Of a stretch of DNA of 30,543 bases, positions 12,072 through 19,176 are shown piece by piece. Every line of letters begins with the position of its first letter. The first letter of the stretch is position 1. Origin of the DNA: an uncultured Lachnospiraceae bacterium (GTDB taxonomy: Bacteria > Bacillota > Clostridia > Lachnospirales > Lachnospiraceae). A program made the position numbers and the translations under genes. Under the pieces are notes generated by a model. The model ran no database searches, was not told where the DNA came from, and saw nothing but the letters and a program-made list of their open reading frames with translations. The stretch covers positions 1-30,543 of the forward strand of contig UQVK01000038.1 of assembly GCA_900544445.1 (NCBI GenBank). The letters are read 5' to 3'.

Positions 12072-12157
12072 TCCGAGGTCTCCGGCATTGAGGAACACAG
12101 CAGCCCGCTCCGTTTCCGTGCCTTCGCCTCCATCCGGCATTCTGCCGGTCCATCCTC

Positions 12158-12166
12158 ATTATATCA
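12158..12166 (-). promoter_or_regulatory. Extended -10 promoter of the lipoprotein gene
   Basis: The minus strand reads TGATATAAT, a perfect TATAAT preceded by the TGn extension. No good -35 is found, as is usual for extended -10 promoters. Confidence 0.6.
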
Positions 12167-12208
12167 CAGGCATGGCACGAAATCTTCCCCGCTTTTTGAA
12201 TTTTTTTC

Positions 12209-12237
12209 TTGTTTTCTTTCCCGCGCGCATATACAAT
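12209..12237 (+). promoter_or_regulatory. Promoter of the cation transporter gene
   Basis: TTGTTT (12209-12214), a 17-bp spacer and TACAAT (12232-12237) lie 28 bp before the start codon. The lipoprotein promoter lies about 45 bp away and fires the other way. Confidence 0.6.
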
Positions 12238-12265
12238 AGACAGAAAACGCGATATGGGGGATTCT

Positions 12266-13435
12266 ATGATTACTTTTCTGGCAAAATTATGGATCAAAGA
12301 TTATCAGAAGACCGACCTGCCCGAGGTGCGGCAGGCCTACGGCGTGCTGTGCGGCGGCGTGGGAATCGGCTTCAATATCCTGCTGTTTCTGGGAAAATTT
12401 CTTGCAGGACTTCTCAGCAATTCCATCGCCATCACCGCGGACGCCTTCAACAACCTTTCCGACGCGGGCTCCTCGCTGATCACGCTGGTGGGTTTTAAAA
12501 TGGCCGGTCAGAAGCCGGATCCCGGCCACCCCTTCGGGCATGGCAGAATCGAATATCTGACCGGTCTGTTCGTTTCCCTGCTGATCATCCTCATGGGCTT
12601 TGAGCTGACCACTTCCTCCTTTGATAAAATTCTGCATCCGGAGGATACGCTCTGCACGCCCGTCGTGATCGGCATCCTGGCCGCCTCCATAGTGGTGAAA
12701 TTCTACATGTTTCTTTACAACCGGAGAACGGGAAAGAAAATCGACAGTGCCGCCATGACCGCCACAGCCACGGACAGCTTCAGCGACATGCTCTCCACCA
12801 CCGTCGTTCTTGCCGCCACCCTGATCGGCCATTTCACCGGGCTTCACATCGACGGCTTCTGCGGTCTGCTGGTGGGCCTTTTCATCCTCATTGCCGGACT
12901 GCGCTCTGCGGGCGAGACCATCAGTCCGCTTCTGGGTCAGCCTCCGCAGAAGGAATTTGTAGACAAAATCGAACAGATTGTTTTAAGCCATGATGAGATC
13001 CTGGGCCTGCATGACCTGATCGTCCACGATTACGGTCCGGGACGCACCATGATTTCCCTGCATGCGGAAGTACCTGCGTCCGGCGATCTGCTTCACCTGC
13101 ACGATACCATCGACAACATTGAACGGGAGCTGAAAAAAGAGCTTCACTGCGACGCCGTCATCCACATGGATCCGGTCATGAACGACGACGAGGAGACGCA
13201 GACGCTGAAGGGAACGGTCACCGGACTGCTGCATCAGCTCGACAGCTCGCTGAATCTTCATGATTTCCGCATCGTAAAGGGTCCTACCCACACCAACATC
13301 ATTTTCGACATCCTGGTGCCATACACCGAAGCCATGCCGGACGAAGAGATCCTCTCCCGCATGGAAGAGGCCATACATAAGCTGGATTCCCGCTATTACG
13401 CCGTCATTAATATCGACAAGGATTATAACAGCTAA
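12266..13435 (+). CDS. Cation diffusion facilitator (CDF) metal exporter, likely Mn-type
   Basis: Membrane metal/proton antiporter of 389 residues. The ATG at 12266 has GGGGGA four bases upstream; the frame upstream to 12209 covers the promoter and is excluded. About six membrane helices fill residues 30-205, followed by a cytoplasmic domain of about 90 residues and a further 80-residue C-terminal extension. Helix 2 carries NNLSD (N62, D66) and helix 5 DSFSD (D171, D175). This Asn-Asp-Asp-Asp set is like the manganese exporter MntE and unlike the Asp-Asp-His-Asp set of zinc exporter YiiP. The PDPGHPFGHGRIEYLT loop is the classic CDF signature region. Mn2+ export is my inference from the metal-site residues. 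Confidence 0.92.
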   Translation: MITFLAKLWIKDYQKTDLPEVRQAYGVLCGGVGIGFNILLFLGKFLAGLLSNSIAITADAFNNLSDAGSSLITLVGFKMAGQKPDPGHPFGHGRIEYLTGLFVSLLIILMGFELTTSSFDKILHPEDTLCTPVVIGILAASIVVKFYMFLYNRRTGKKIDSAAMTATATDSFSDMLSTTVVLAATLIGHFTGLHIDGFCGLLVGLFILIAGLRSAGETISPLLGQPPQKEFVDKIEQIVLSHDEILGLHDLIVHDYGPGRTMISLHAEVPASGDLLHLHDTIDNIERELKKELHCDAVIHMDPVMNDDEETQTLKGTVTGLLHQLDSSLNLHDFRIVKGPTHTNIIFDILVPYTEAMPDEEILSRMEEAIHKLDSRYYAVINIDKDYNS

Positions 13436-13441
13436 AAACAG

Positions 13442-13470
13442 TTGACAAAACACCCGGCGCGATGTATGGT
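13442..13470 (+). promoter_or_regulatory. Strong promoter of the leader-peptide/ABC exporter unit
   Basis: A consensus TTGACA (13442-13447), a 17-bp spacer and TATGGT (13465-13470) start seven bases after the CDF stop codon. Transcription would begin near 13477 and run into the 28-codon ORF, then about 230 nt of structured RNA before the ABC gene. Confidence 0.8.
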
Positions 13471-13514
13471 AAAAGAGATCGAACGCCAAATTGAAAGGAA
13501 AGGAGGAAGCATTG

Positions 13515-13601
13515 ATGGCTCAAAAGATCAGAATCACATTACAGAATTTTATGCAGTCAGCGAAGCCAGACGACGCTTGCCTCCCGTTTTTGATTTTCTA
13601 A
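13515..13601 (+). CDS. Predicted 28-residue leader peptide upstream of an ABC exporter
   Basis: Small ORF from ATG 13515 to the TAA at 13599-13601. It begins MAQKIRITLQ and ends CLPFLIF. It has a very strong ribosome binding site (AAGGAGGAA, about seven bases before the ATG) and lies about 38 nt inside the transcript of a strong promoter. Two terminator-like hairpins follow before the BmrC/BmrD-like genes. Placement, signals and downstream hairpins are those of a leader peptide that controls transcription by ribosome-mediated attenuation, as described for bmrB upstream of B. subtilis bmrCD. The peptide shows no sequence match I know beyond a likeness of its first ten residues to ribosomal protein S10 starts. 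Its Shine-Dalgarno GGAGGAAGC (13502-13510) can pair with GCTTGCCTCC (13575-13584) late in the ORF, with one bulged base. Confidence 0.65.
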   Translation: MAQKIRITLQNFMQSAKPDDACLPFLIF

Positions 13602-13608
13602 AAAGTAC

Positions 13609-13631
13609 GGACTGTTTTCGTCCATTTTTTT
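13609..13631 (+). terminator. Weak terminator-like hairpin just after the leader ORF
   Basis: GGAC (13609-13612), a seven-base loop and GTCC (13620-13623) are followed by A and seven Ts (13625-13631). The stem is short, so it may work as a pause site or a weak terminator. It begins eight bases after the leader stop codon. Confidence 0.45.
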
Positions 13632-13645
13632 CGGAAGAGTTTCAT

Positions 13646-13673
13646 GGCTGCCGCCTTTTTGGGGCCGGCATCC
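13646..13673 (+). promoter_or_regulatory. Hairpin that can compete with the downstream terminator
   Basis: GG-C-TGCCG (13646-13653) pairs with CGGCA-T-CC (13666-13673). CTGCCG (13648-13653) is also complementary to CGGCAG in the left arm of the terminator at 13700-13705. The two pairings exclude each other, as expected of an attenuator. This is a hand fold, not a computed one. Confidence 0.4.
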
Positions 13674-13694
13674 TGAATCACACAGAGAATCCTT

Positions 13695-13726
13695 AACCAC
13701 GGCAGGTAATTACTGGCGTGGTTTTT
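13695..13726 (+). terminator. Intrinsic terminator/attenuator upstream of the ABC exporter genes
   Basis: AACCACG (13695-13701) pairs with CGTGGTT (13717-13723). One G-G mismatch and an inner CAG/CTG follow, with a seven-base loop and TTTTT (13722-13726). It is a clear intrinsic terminator lying between the promoter and the ABC genes, with no other promoter seen after it, so it must be read through for the exporter to be made. Confidence 0.75.
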
Positions 13727-13831
13727 CTATCTCTTCCGGTCTATTTTGCGCCGGATGCGCACAGCCCGGCTCCATCGCCGTCCGGAACTCCACGCCATAA
13801 GAAACGCATTTATAAGGGGGAGTATCTTTTC

Positions 13832-15565
13832 ATGAAAAAATTATCCTATTATCTTCTCAAGCACAAATTCAGCTATCTGTTCGTTTTCGTGTCCATGGTC
13901 ATCGCGGTGTCGCTGGATCTTCTGACCCCGCAGGTAACCCGCATCATTGTGGACGACGTGATCCAGGGCGGCCAGACATCCAGGCTTCGTTTTCTGCTGC
14001 CCTGCATCCTCATCATCGGACTTGGCCGCTGTATCTTCGGCTATACCAAGGAGTATACCTCCGACCTCATCGGATCGGCCATCGCCACGGACATCCGAAA
14101 GGATCTGTTCACTTATCTGCAGTCTTTGAGCGCGGACTTTTTTGACAAAAACAACACGGGCGAACTGATGAGCCGGGTCAAGGATGATATCGACCGCATC
14201 TGGAACGCGCTGGGTTTTGTGAGCATGCTCATCATGGAGGTCGTTTTCCATACCTGCCTCGTGCTGTTCTGTATGTACAGCCTGAACTGGCGGCTCGCCC
14301 TCATCCCCACGGCGGCCATGATCGTCACCGGTGTGATCGCCGTATTCGAAGAGCGGCGGCTGGGCGCCGTATACGAGGAAATCAGCGAGGAAAACGCGGC
14401 CTTAAACACCGTCGCGGAGGAAAATCTGGCGGGCGTGCGCACCGTCAAGGCCTTCGCCAGGGAAAAATTTGAGATTAAAAAATTTCTTTCCCATAACCAG
14501 CGCTATTATGAGCTGAACATGAAGCAGTCGAAGGTTTTCGTGAAGTATTATCCCTGCTTTTCCCTCATCACCAAGCTGCTCCCTCTCATCGTGCTTCTGC
14601 TGGGCGGCAGCCAGGTGATCCGCGGGGAGCTCACCCTCGGCACCCTGACCGCCTTCGTGGAGTATTCCATGAATATCGTCTGGCCCATGGAAATGCTGGG
14701 CTGGCTATCCAACGATTTTTCCTCCGGCGTGGGAAGCTACCGGAAGATCCGGAAAATCTATCAGGCGAAGCCCTCCGTCACGGAGCCGGAGCGGCCTGTA
14801 ACGCTTCCTGAGGTCAGGGGAAAAATCGAATTTGACAACGTGTCCTTCCACAAGGAGGACGGGCATGAAATTCTGCATGACATTTCCTTTACCGTCGAGC
14901 CGGGAAAGACGCTTGGCATCATGGGAGCTACAGGCGCAGGAAAGACCTCCATCATCCAGCTTCTGGAACGGCTTTACGACGCCACCGGCGGAACCATCCG
15001 TCTGGACGGCGTCAACATCCGCGACCTGTCCCTGAAGCAGCTTCGCGGCAGCATTTCCCTGGTGATGCAGGATGTGTTCCTCTTTTCCGACACCATCAGT
15101 GAAAACGTGCGTCTGGGAAAGCGGGAGCTGGTGAACGACGGGGATATCCGCGCCGCTTCGGAAAGCGCCCAGGCCAGCGAGTTCATCGAACGGCTCTCCG
15201 AGCAGTATGAAACCGTCATCGGCGAACGGGGCGTGGGCCTCTCCGGCGGTCAGAAGCAGCGCATCAGCATCGCGCGGGCCATCGCCAAACACAATCCCGT
15301 TCTGATTCTGGACGATTCCACCAGCGCGCTGGACATGGAAACGGAATACGCCATCCAGCAGGCGCTTCGGGAGCTTTCTGACACCACGAAGCTGATCATC
15401 GCCCACCGCATCAGCGCGGTACGAAACGCCGATGAAATCATCGTGCTGGAGAACGGGACCATCTGCGAGCGGGGGACACATGAAAGCCTGCTCGCCCTGC
15501 GCGGACTGTATTATGAGACCTGGCAGGCCCAGTATGGGGCCGTGCTGAATCCTTCCATGGCATAA
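13832..15565 (+). CDS. Heterodimeric ABC exporter, BmrC/YheI-like half (non-canonical Walker B)
   Basis: Half-transporter of 577 residues: a six-helix membrane domain (about 1-320) and a nucleotide-binding domain (about 335-577). The ATG at 13832 follows AAGGGGGAG; the longer frame to 13718 would start inside the terminator. Walker A is GATGAGKT (near 365-372), the signature an intact LSGGQKQR (near 470), Walker B VLILDDSTSALD and the H-loop IIAHR. The residue after the Walker B Asp is Asp rather than the catalytic Glu, so this half supplies the degenerate ATP site, as in BmrC and TM287. It pairs with the next gene 11 bp downstream. Such exporters pump drugs; in B. subtilis bmrCD answers to ribosome-targeting antibiotics. 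The leader upstream supports similar control here. Confidence 0.92.
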   Translation: MKKLSYYLLKHKFSYLFVFVSMVIAVSLDLLTPQVTRIIVDDVIQGGQTSRLRFLLPCILIIGLGRCIFGYTKEYTSDLIGSAIATDIRKDLFTYLQSLSADFFDKNNTGELMSRVKDDIDRIWNALGFVSMLIMEVVFHTCLVLFCMYSLNWRLALIPTAAMIVTGVIAVFEERRLGAVYEEISEENAALNTVAEENLAGVRTVKAFAREKFEIKKFLSHNQRYYELNMKQSKVFVKYYPCFSLITKLLPLIVLLLGGSQVIRGELTLGTLTAFVEYSMNIVWPMEMLGWLSNDFSSGVGSYRKIRKIYQAKPSVTEPERPVTLPEVRGKIEFDNVSFHKEDGHEILHDISFTVEPGKTLGIMGATGAGKTSIIQLLERLYDATGGTIRLDGVNIRDLSLKQLRGSISLVMQDVFLFSDTISENVRLGKRELVNDGDIRAASESAQASEFIERLSEQYETVIGERGVGLSGGQKQRISIARAIAKHNPVLILDDSTSALDMETEYAIQQALRELSDTTKLIIAHRISAVRNADEIIVLENGTICERGTHESLLALRGLYYETWQAQYGAVLNPSMA

Positions 15566-15576
15566 AGGAGACTATT

Positions 15577-17355
15577 ATGGCTTTTAATTCCTATAAAAAG
15601 GATGAAAATACGATAACAGCCGGGAAAGCCGCCACGCTTTTCCGCCTGTTCTCCTATCTTCTTTCCTATAAAAAACAGATCGTCGGCGTTCTGTTCATCA
15701 TGGGCTTCTGTGTGGTGGTAAACCTCCTGAATCCGCTGATCATGGAAGCTGCCGTGGACGACTATATTTCCATCGGGGATTTTTCCGGGCTTTTCCGGCT
15801 GATCCTCTTCGCCGTCGTCATCAACCTGCTCATGGTCGCAGGCATTAAAATCCGTATGTACGTGATGGCAAAGGTCTGCAACAGCATTCTGGTCACCATC
15901 CGGCAGGAGCTGTACGTCCATATTCAGACGCTGGATTTTCAGTTCTTTGACAGCCGTCCCACCGGAAAAATCCTGGCGCGCATCATCGGAGACATCAATT
16001 CCTTAAAGGATGTGCTCTCCAACTGCGTCACCACCCTGATCCCGGATTTCATCACCATCAGCGCGGTGGCCGTCATCATGTTCGTCAAGGACGCAAGGCT
16101 TGCCGCCGCGGCCCTTATAAGCCTTCCGCTGATGGCCGCGGGAATCTGGTACATCCAGACCCATTCCCATGAAAGATGGCAGATCCATCGGAAGAAATCT
16201 TCCAATTTAAATGCATTCGTGCATGAGGATCTTTCCGGCATCCGGATCATCCAGAGCTTCGGCGCAGAATCCGAAACCATGGACACCTTCCGGGATCTGA
16301 CAAAGCAGCACCGAGATTCCTTTGTGAACGCAGTCCGTCTCAATGACGCCGTGGGCCCGGTCATCGACCTGTGCTGGGCCATCGGCCTGTTTTCCCTGTA
16401 TTTTGTGGGAATCGTGGTGCTCGGCGCGGGCCGGGTATCCGTGGGAACCTTCCTGGCGTTCGGAACCTATATTTCCATGTTCTGGAACCCGATCATGAAC
16501 CTGAGCAACTTTTACAACCAGATGATCACCAACATCGCCGGCGCGGAGCGGGTATTTGAAATCATGGACACCCCTCCCGCCATCACCGATGGGGAGGGCG
16601 TAAAGGAGCTTCCTCCCATTCAGGGCGAGGTGGTCTTTGACCATGTTTCCTTTTCCTATGATGAAGACACAAAGGTGTTAAACGACGTGAGCTTTCGCAT
16701 TCGTCCCGGAGAGACCATCGCCCTTGTAGGCCCCACCGGAGCCGGAAAAACCACCATCGTCAATCTCGTAAGCCGTTTTTACGACATTCAGGAGGGCCAT
16801 GTGTACATCGACGGCCATGACGTGAAGGAGGTTTCCATCGAAAGCCTGCGGCGGCAGATGGGCATCATGACCCAGGATAACTTCCTGTTCTCCGGCACCA
16901 TCCGGGACAACATCCGCTACGGAAAGCTGGATGCAACGGATGAGGAAATCGTGGCCGCCGCCAAAGCGGTAAACGCCCACGACTTCATCATGCGGCTGGA
17001 AAAGGGCTATGACACCGAGCTGAGCGAACGGGGCGGCGGCCTGTCCATCGGACAGAAACAGCTCCTCGCCTTCGCCCGCACCATGGTTTCCGATCCCGCC
17101 ATCCTCATTCTGGATGAGGCCACATCCAGCATCGACACCAAAACCGAGCTGCTGGTACAGGAGGGCATCGAACACCTGTTAAAAGGCCGTACCTCCTTCG
17201 TCATCGCCCACCGGCTTTCCACCATCCAGAAGGCGGACCGCATCTTCGTCATCGATGGCGGCACCATCGTCGAAGAAGGAAACGCCGCGCAGCTCATGGA
17301 AAAGAAAGGCGCCTACTACAAGCTCTATATGAGCCAGTTTAAAAATGTGATGTAA
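15577..17355 (+). CDS. Heterodimeric ABC exporter, BmrD/YheH-like half (LSIGQ signature)
   Basis: Half-transporter of 592 residues, partner of the gene just upstream (11-bp gap, GGAG before the ATG). A membrane domain of six helices precedes the nucleotide-binding domain (from about 350). Walker A is GPTGAGKT (near 385-392), the signature is the altered LSIGQKQ (near 489), Walker B is ILILDEATSSID with the catalytic Glu (near 514) and the H-loop is VIAHR. Its altered signature faces the Asp-bearing Walker B of the partner, and its own Glu faces the intact LSGGQ. One site is thus degenerate and one active, matching known heterodimeric exporters. The gene order and asymmetry fit YheI-YheH (BmrC-BmrD). 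The substrate is not readable from sequence. Confidence 0.93.
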   Translation: MAFNSYKKDENTITAGKAATLFRLFSYLLSYKKQIVGVLFIMGFCVVVNLLNPLIMEAAVDDYISIGDFSGLFRLILFAVVINLLMVAGIKIRMYVMAKVCNSILVTIRQELYVHIQTLDFQFFDSRPTGKILARIIGDINSLKDVLSNCVTTLIPDFITISAVAVIMFVKDARLAAAALISLPLMAAGIWYIQTHSHERWQIHRKKSSNLNAFVHEDLSGIRIIQSFGAESETMDTFRDLTKQHRDSFVNAVRLNDAVGPVIDLCWAIGLFSLYFVGIVVLGAGRVSVGTFLAFGTYISMFWNPIMNLSNFYNQMITNIAGAERVFEIMDTPPAITDGEGVKELPPIQGEVVFDHVSFSYDEDTKVLNDVSFRIRPGETIALVGPTGAGKTTIVNLVSRFYDIQEGHVYIDGHDVKEVSIESLRRQMGIMTQDNFLFSGTIRDNIRYGKLDATDEEIVAAAKAVNAHDFIMRLEKGYDTELSERGGGLSIGQKQLLAFARTMVSDPAILILDEATSSIDTKTELLVQEGIEHLLKGRTSFVIAHRLSTIQKADRIFVIDGGTIVEEGNAAQLMEKKGAYYKLYMSQFKNVM

Positions 17356-17385
17356 GTGGCAACTGCCATACGGGCGTCTTCAGAC

Positions 17386-17457
17386 GCGGCGTGCGGCAGC
17401 GATGCGCGACGGAAACACGATTTCCTGCAGTGTGTCGCTGCCGTGCGCCGCTTTTTT
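17386..17457. terminator. Large bidirectional terminator between ABC exporter and MerR gene
   Basis: GCGGCGTGCGGCAGCGA (17386-17402) pairs with TCGCTGCCGTGCGCCGC (17435-17451) over 17 positions, two of them G-T wobbles. Six Ts follow on the plus strand (17452-17457). A small GCGTC/GACGC hairpin (17374-17387) adjoins it. It ends the ABC operon and abuts the stop of the convergent MerR gene. Confidence 0.85.
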
Positions 17458-18284
17458 CACTCCTTACCAGGAACCACCCTCGCCTGCAGCCTTGTAACAA
17501 ACTCCTGCGGCTCCACCGTATACCGGTTATCCACCGGATACCACTCCAGAATATCACCTTCGATTTTCAGACCGCGCCTTTCGGCCTCTTCCATCAGCTC
17601 CAGAATCCGCTGCGGCGACTGGAGATAGCTTCCCCGGTAATAGACTGTCAAATACTCTCCTTCCGGCAGGACGAGCAGTCCGTCTCTCTCCCCGTCCTCC
17701 GGAAGCTCGTCCAGGATGATGAAAGCAGAATGAAACAGGTTGTAAATTCCGTTTTTCACATCCTGCGGCGACACGCTCGCCCCGATCTCCCGCTCACCAA
17801 GACTTCTGATCTTATCCTCATGGCGCTTCTGCAGCCTTTTCACCGCATAGTCCATCTCCTCGTCCCGGCGGATCTCAGCATTCAGCTGCAGGCAATACCG
17901 GGCCGCACTGTGCAGGCACCGGTAACTTCCCGCCTCGATTTTTTCGTATTTTCCCAGATGAGCAACTCGCTCTTCGATGGCCTGCTCAATGCGCTTCAGT
18001 CTCTCCCGTTGCTGCCGCACTTTTTCCTTTTCCTGCTCCAGCATGGAAAGGGTGCTTTTCATGTTCTGGCAGTCCAGATACTCTCCGATCTGTTTCATGG
18101 AAAAACCCAGCATGAGCAGATCCCGGATGACGTTCAGCCTGTAAATGTCCTTCAGGGAATACAGCCGGTAATTGTTCTCCCCGCGCCTGGGAGACAGCGC
18201 TCCGATTTTCTCATAATAACGCAGGGAATCGATGCCGATCCCGTACAGACGGGAAATCTCACTGACGGTGTAATATTCCTTCAT
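17457..18284 (-). CDS. MerR family regulator with GyrI-like effector-binding domain
   Basis: Transcription activator of 275 residues from the ATG at 18284 (GGAGG 11 bases upstream). A longer frame to 18404 would run across the divergent promoter and is not used. The N-terminal MerR winged helix begins YYTVSEISRLYGIGIDSLRYYEKIGAL and includes GENNYRLYSLKDIYRLNVI (each a conserved block). A coiled coil (about 80-125, Glu/Lys/Arg rich) follows. The rest is a GyrI-like ligand domain ending with the characteristic GEYLTVYYRGSY and EGDILEWYPVDN blocks, as in BmrR-type drug sensors. It is divergent from a YitT-type gene and convergent with the ABC exporter. It probably controls the promoter at 18362-18392; the ligand is unknown. 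Confidence 0.9.
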   Translation of the reverse strand: MKEYYTVSEISRLYGIGIDSLRYYEKIGALSPRRGENNYRLYSLKDIYRLNVIRDLLMLGFSMKQIGEYLDCQNMKSTLSMLEQEKEKVRQQRERLKRIEQAIEERVAHLGKYEKIEAGSYRCLHSAARYCLQLNAEIRRDEEMDYAVKRLQKRHEDKIRSLGEREIGASVSPQDVKNGIYNLFHSAFIILDELPEDGERDGLLVLPEGEYLTVYYRGSYLQSPQRILELMEEAERRGLKIEGDILEWYPVDNRYTVEPQEFVTRLQARVVPGKE

Positions 18285-18361
18285 GTTCGTGGTATCCTCC
18301 TTTTCCTGCCTCAGGGCACTACCTGTGCCAGCACTGCCCGTACCGTCTTTAATAAAATCTC

Positions 18362-18392
18362 TTGACCCTGGTATTATACCAGAGTTTATACT
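18362..18392 (+). promoter_or_regulatory. MerR-type promoter and operator
   Basis: TTGACC (18362-18367) and TATACT (18387-18392) are separated by 19 bp. The spacer holds CTGGTATTATACCAG (18368-18382), a perfect palindrome around a central T. An overlong 19-bp spacer with a palindrome inside it is the hallmark of MerR-activated promoters. It drives the YitT-type gene. On the minus strand the palindrome contains TATAAT, which may be part of the regulator's own promoter. Confidence 0.85.
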
Positions 18393-18422
18393 CAAAGAAA
18401 ACAAAGGAAAAGAGGTTTTATT

Positions 18423-19139
18423 TTGCTGTTACTGAACAAAAATCTGTCTTCGAAGCTGCGTTCTTCCCTGCCTGTGCTGAGGGAAAAAGGGAAAGAACTG
18501 TTTCCTCCCAAAATCATTCTGTCCATTCTTGCCGGAACGGCCATCTCCGCCTTCGGCATGGTCAATATCCACCAGCGGGTGCAGATCACGGAGGGCGGCG
18601 TGCTGGGCATGATCCTTCTGTTAAACTACTGGTTCCATGTCCCCACCTCTCTGCTCTCTCCGATTCTGGACGCCCTCAGCTATGCGGCCGGCTTTAAATT
18701 TCTGGGAAAGGAATTTCTTCCCCGCTCCATCGCCGCCACGTTTTCGCTGGCTTTCTTCCTGCGCTTCTGGGAAGTCGTTCCCTTCCGACTGCCCGACCTG
18801 AGCGAGCGTCCGCTTCTGGCCGCCGTATTCGGAGCCTGTTTCGTGGGCGTGGGCGTGGGTCTGATCGTGCGGCAGGGAATCTCCAGCGGAGGAGACGATG
18901 CTCTGGCGCTCGTCATTTCCAAACTTACCCACTGTAAGATATCCAGGGCCTACCTTGCCACCGACCTGACGGTGCTGGCGCTTTCCCTGAGCTACATTCC
19001 CGTGACCAGAATCGTTTATTCTCTGGTGACGGTGACCATTTCCTCCCTGCTGATCGATGCGGTCTCCTCCTTCCGTATTCCCAAAAGCGAAACAGAGGAT
19101 ACTGCAGGCGGCGAGGAAAATGCGGCGGAAGAAGCCTGA
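18423..19139 (+). CDS. YitT family integral membrane protein (TTG start)
   Basis: Membrane protein of 238 residues with about five hydrophobic segments, the first near KIILSILAGTAISAFGMVNI. The TTG at 18423 has AGAGG seven bases upstream. Typical YitT features are the EGGVLGMILLLNYWF loop and GISSGGDDALALVISK. The C-terminal DUF2179 ligand domain of full YitT proteins is missing; the protein ends with an acidic tail (SETEDTAGGEENAAEEA). The function of the family is unknown, though a transport role is presumed. Expression appears to depend on the divergent MerR regulator, so it may export or sense the regulator's ligand. Confidence 0.8.
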   Translation: MLLLNKNLSSKLRSSLPVLREKGKELFPPKIILSILAGTAISAFGMVNIHQRVQITEGGVLGMILLLNYWFHVPTSLLSPILDALSYAAGFKFLGKEFLPRSIAATFSLAFFLRFWEVVPFRLPDLSERPLLAAVFGACFVGVGVGLIVRQGISSGGDDALALVISKLTHCKISRAYLATDLTVLALSLSYIPVTRIVYSLVTVTISSLLIDAVSSFRIPKSETEDTAGGEENAAEEA

Positions 19140-19176
19140 GAAGCTACCTCGGGCATATCCAAAGCTTTCACAGCGT

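Noticed and set aside
13442..13696. An 84-codon frame covering the leader region
   Set aside because: Its start lies inside the -35 element of the promoter, it has no ribosome binding site, and it runs across the first hairpin. The 28-codon frame has far better signals.
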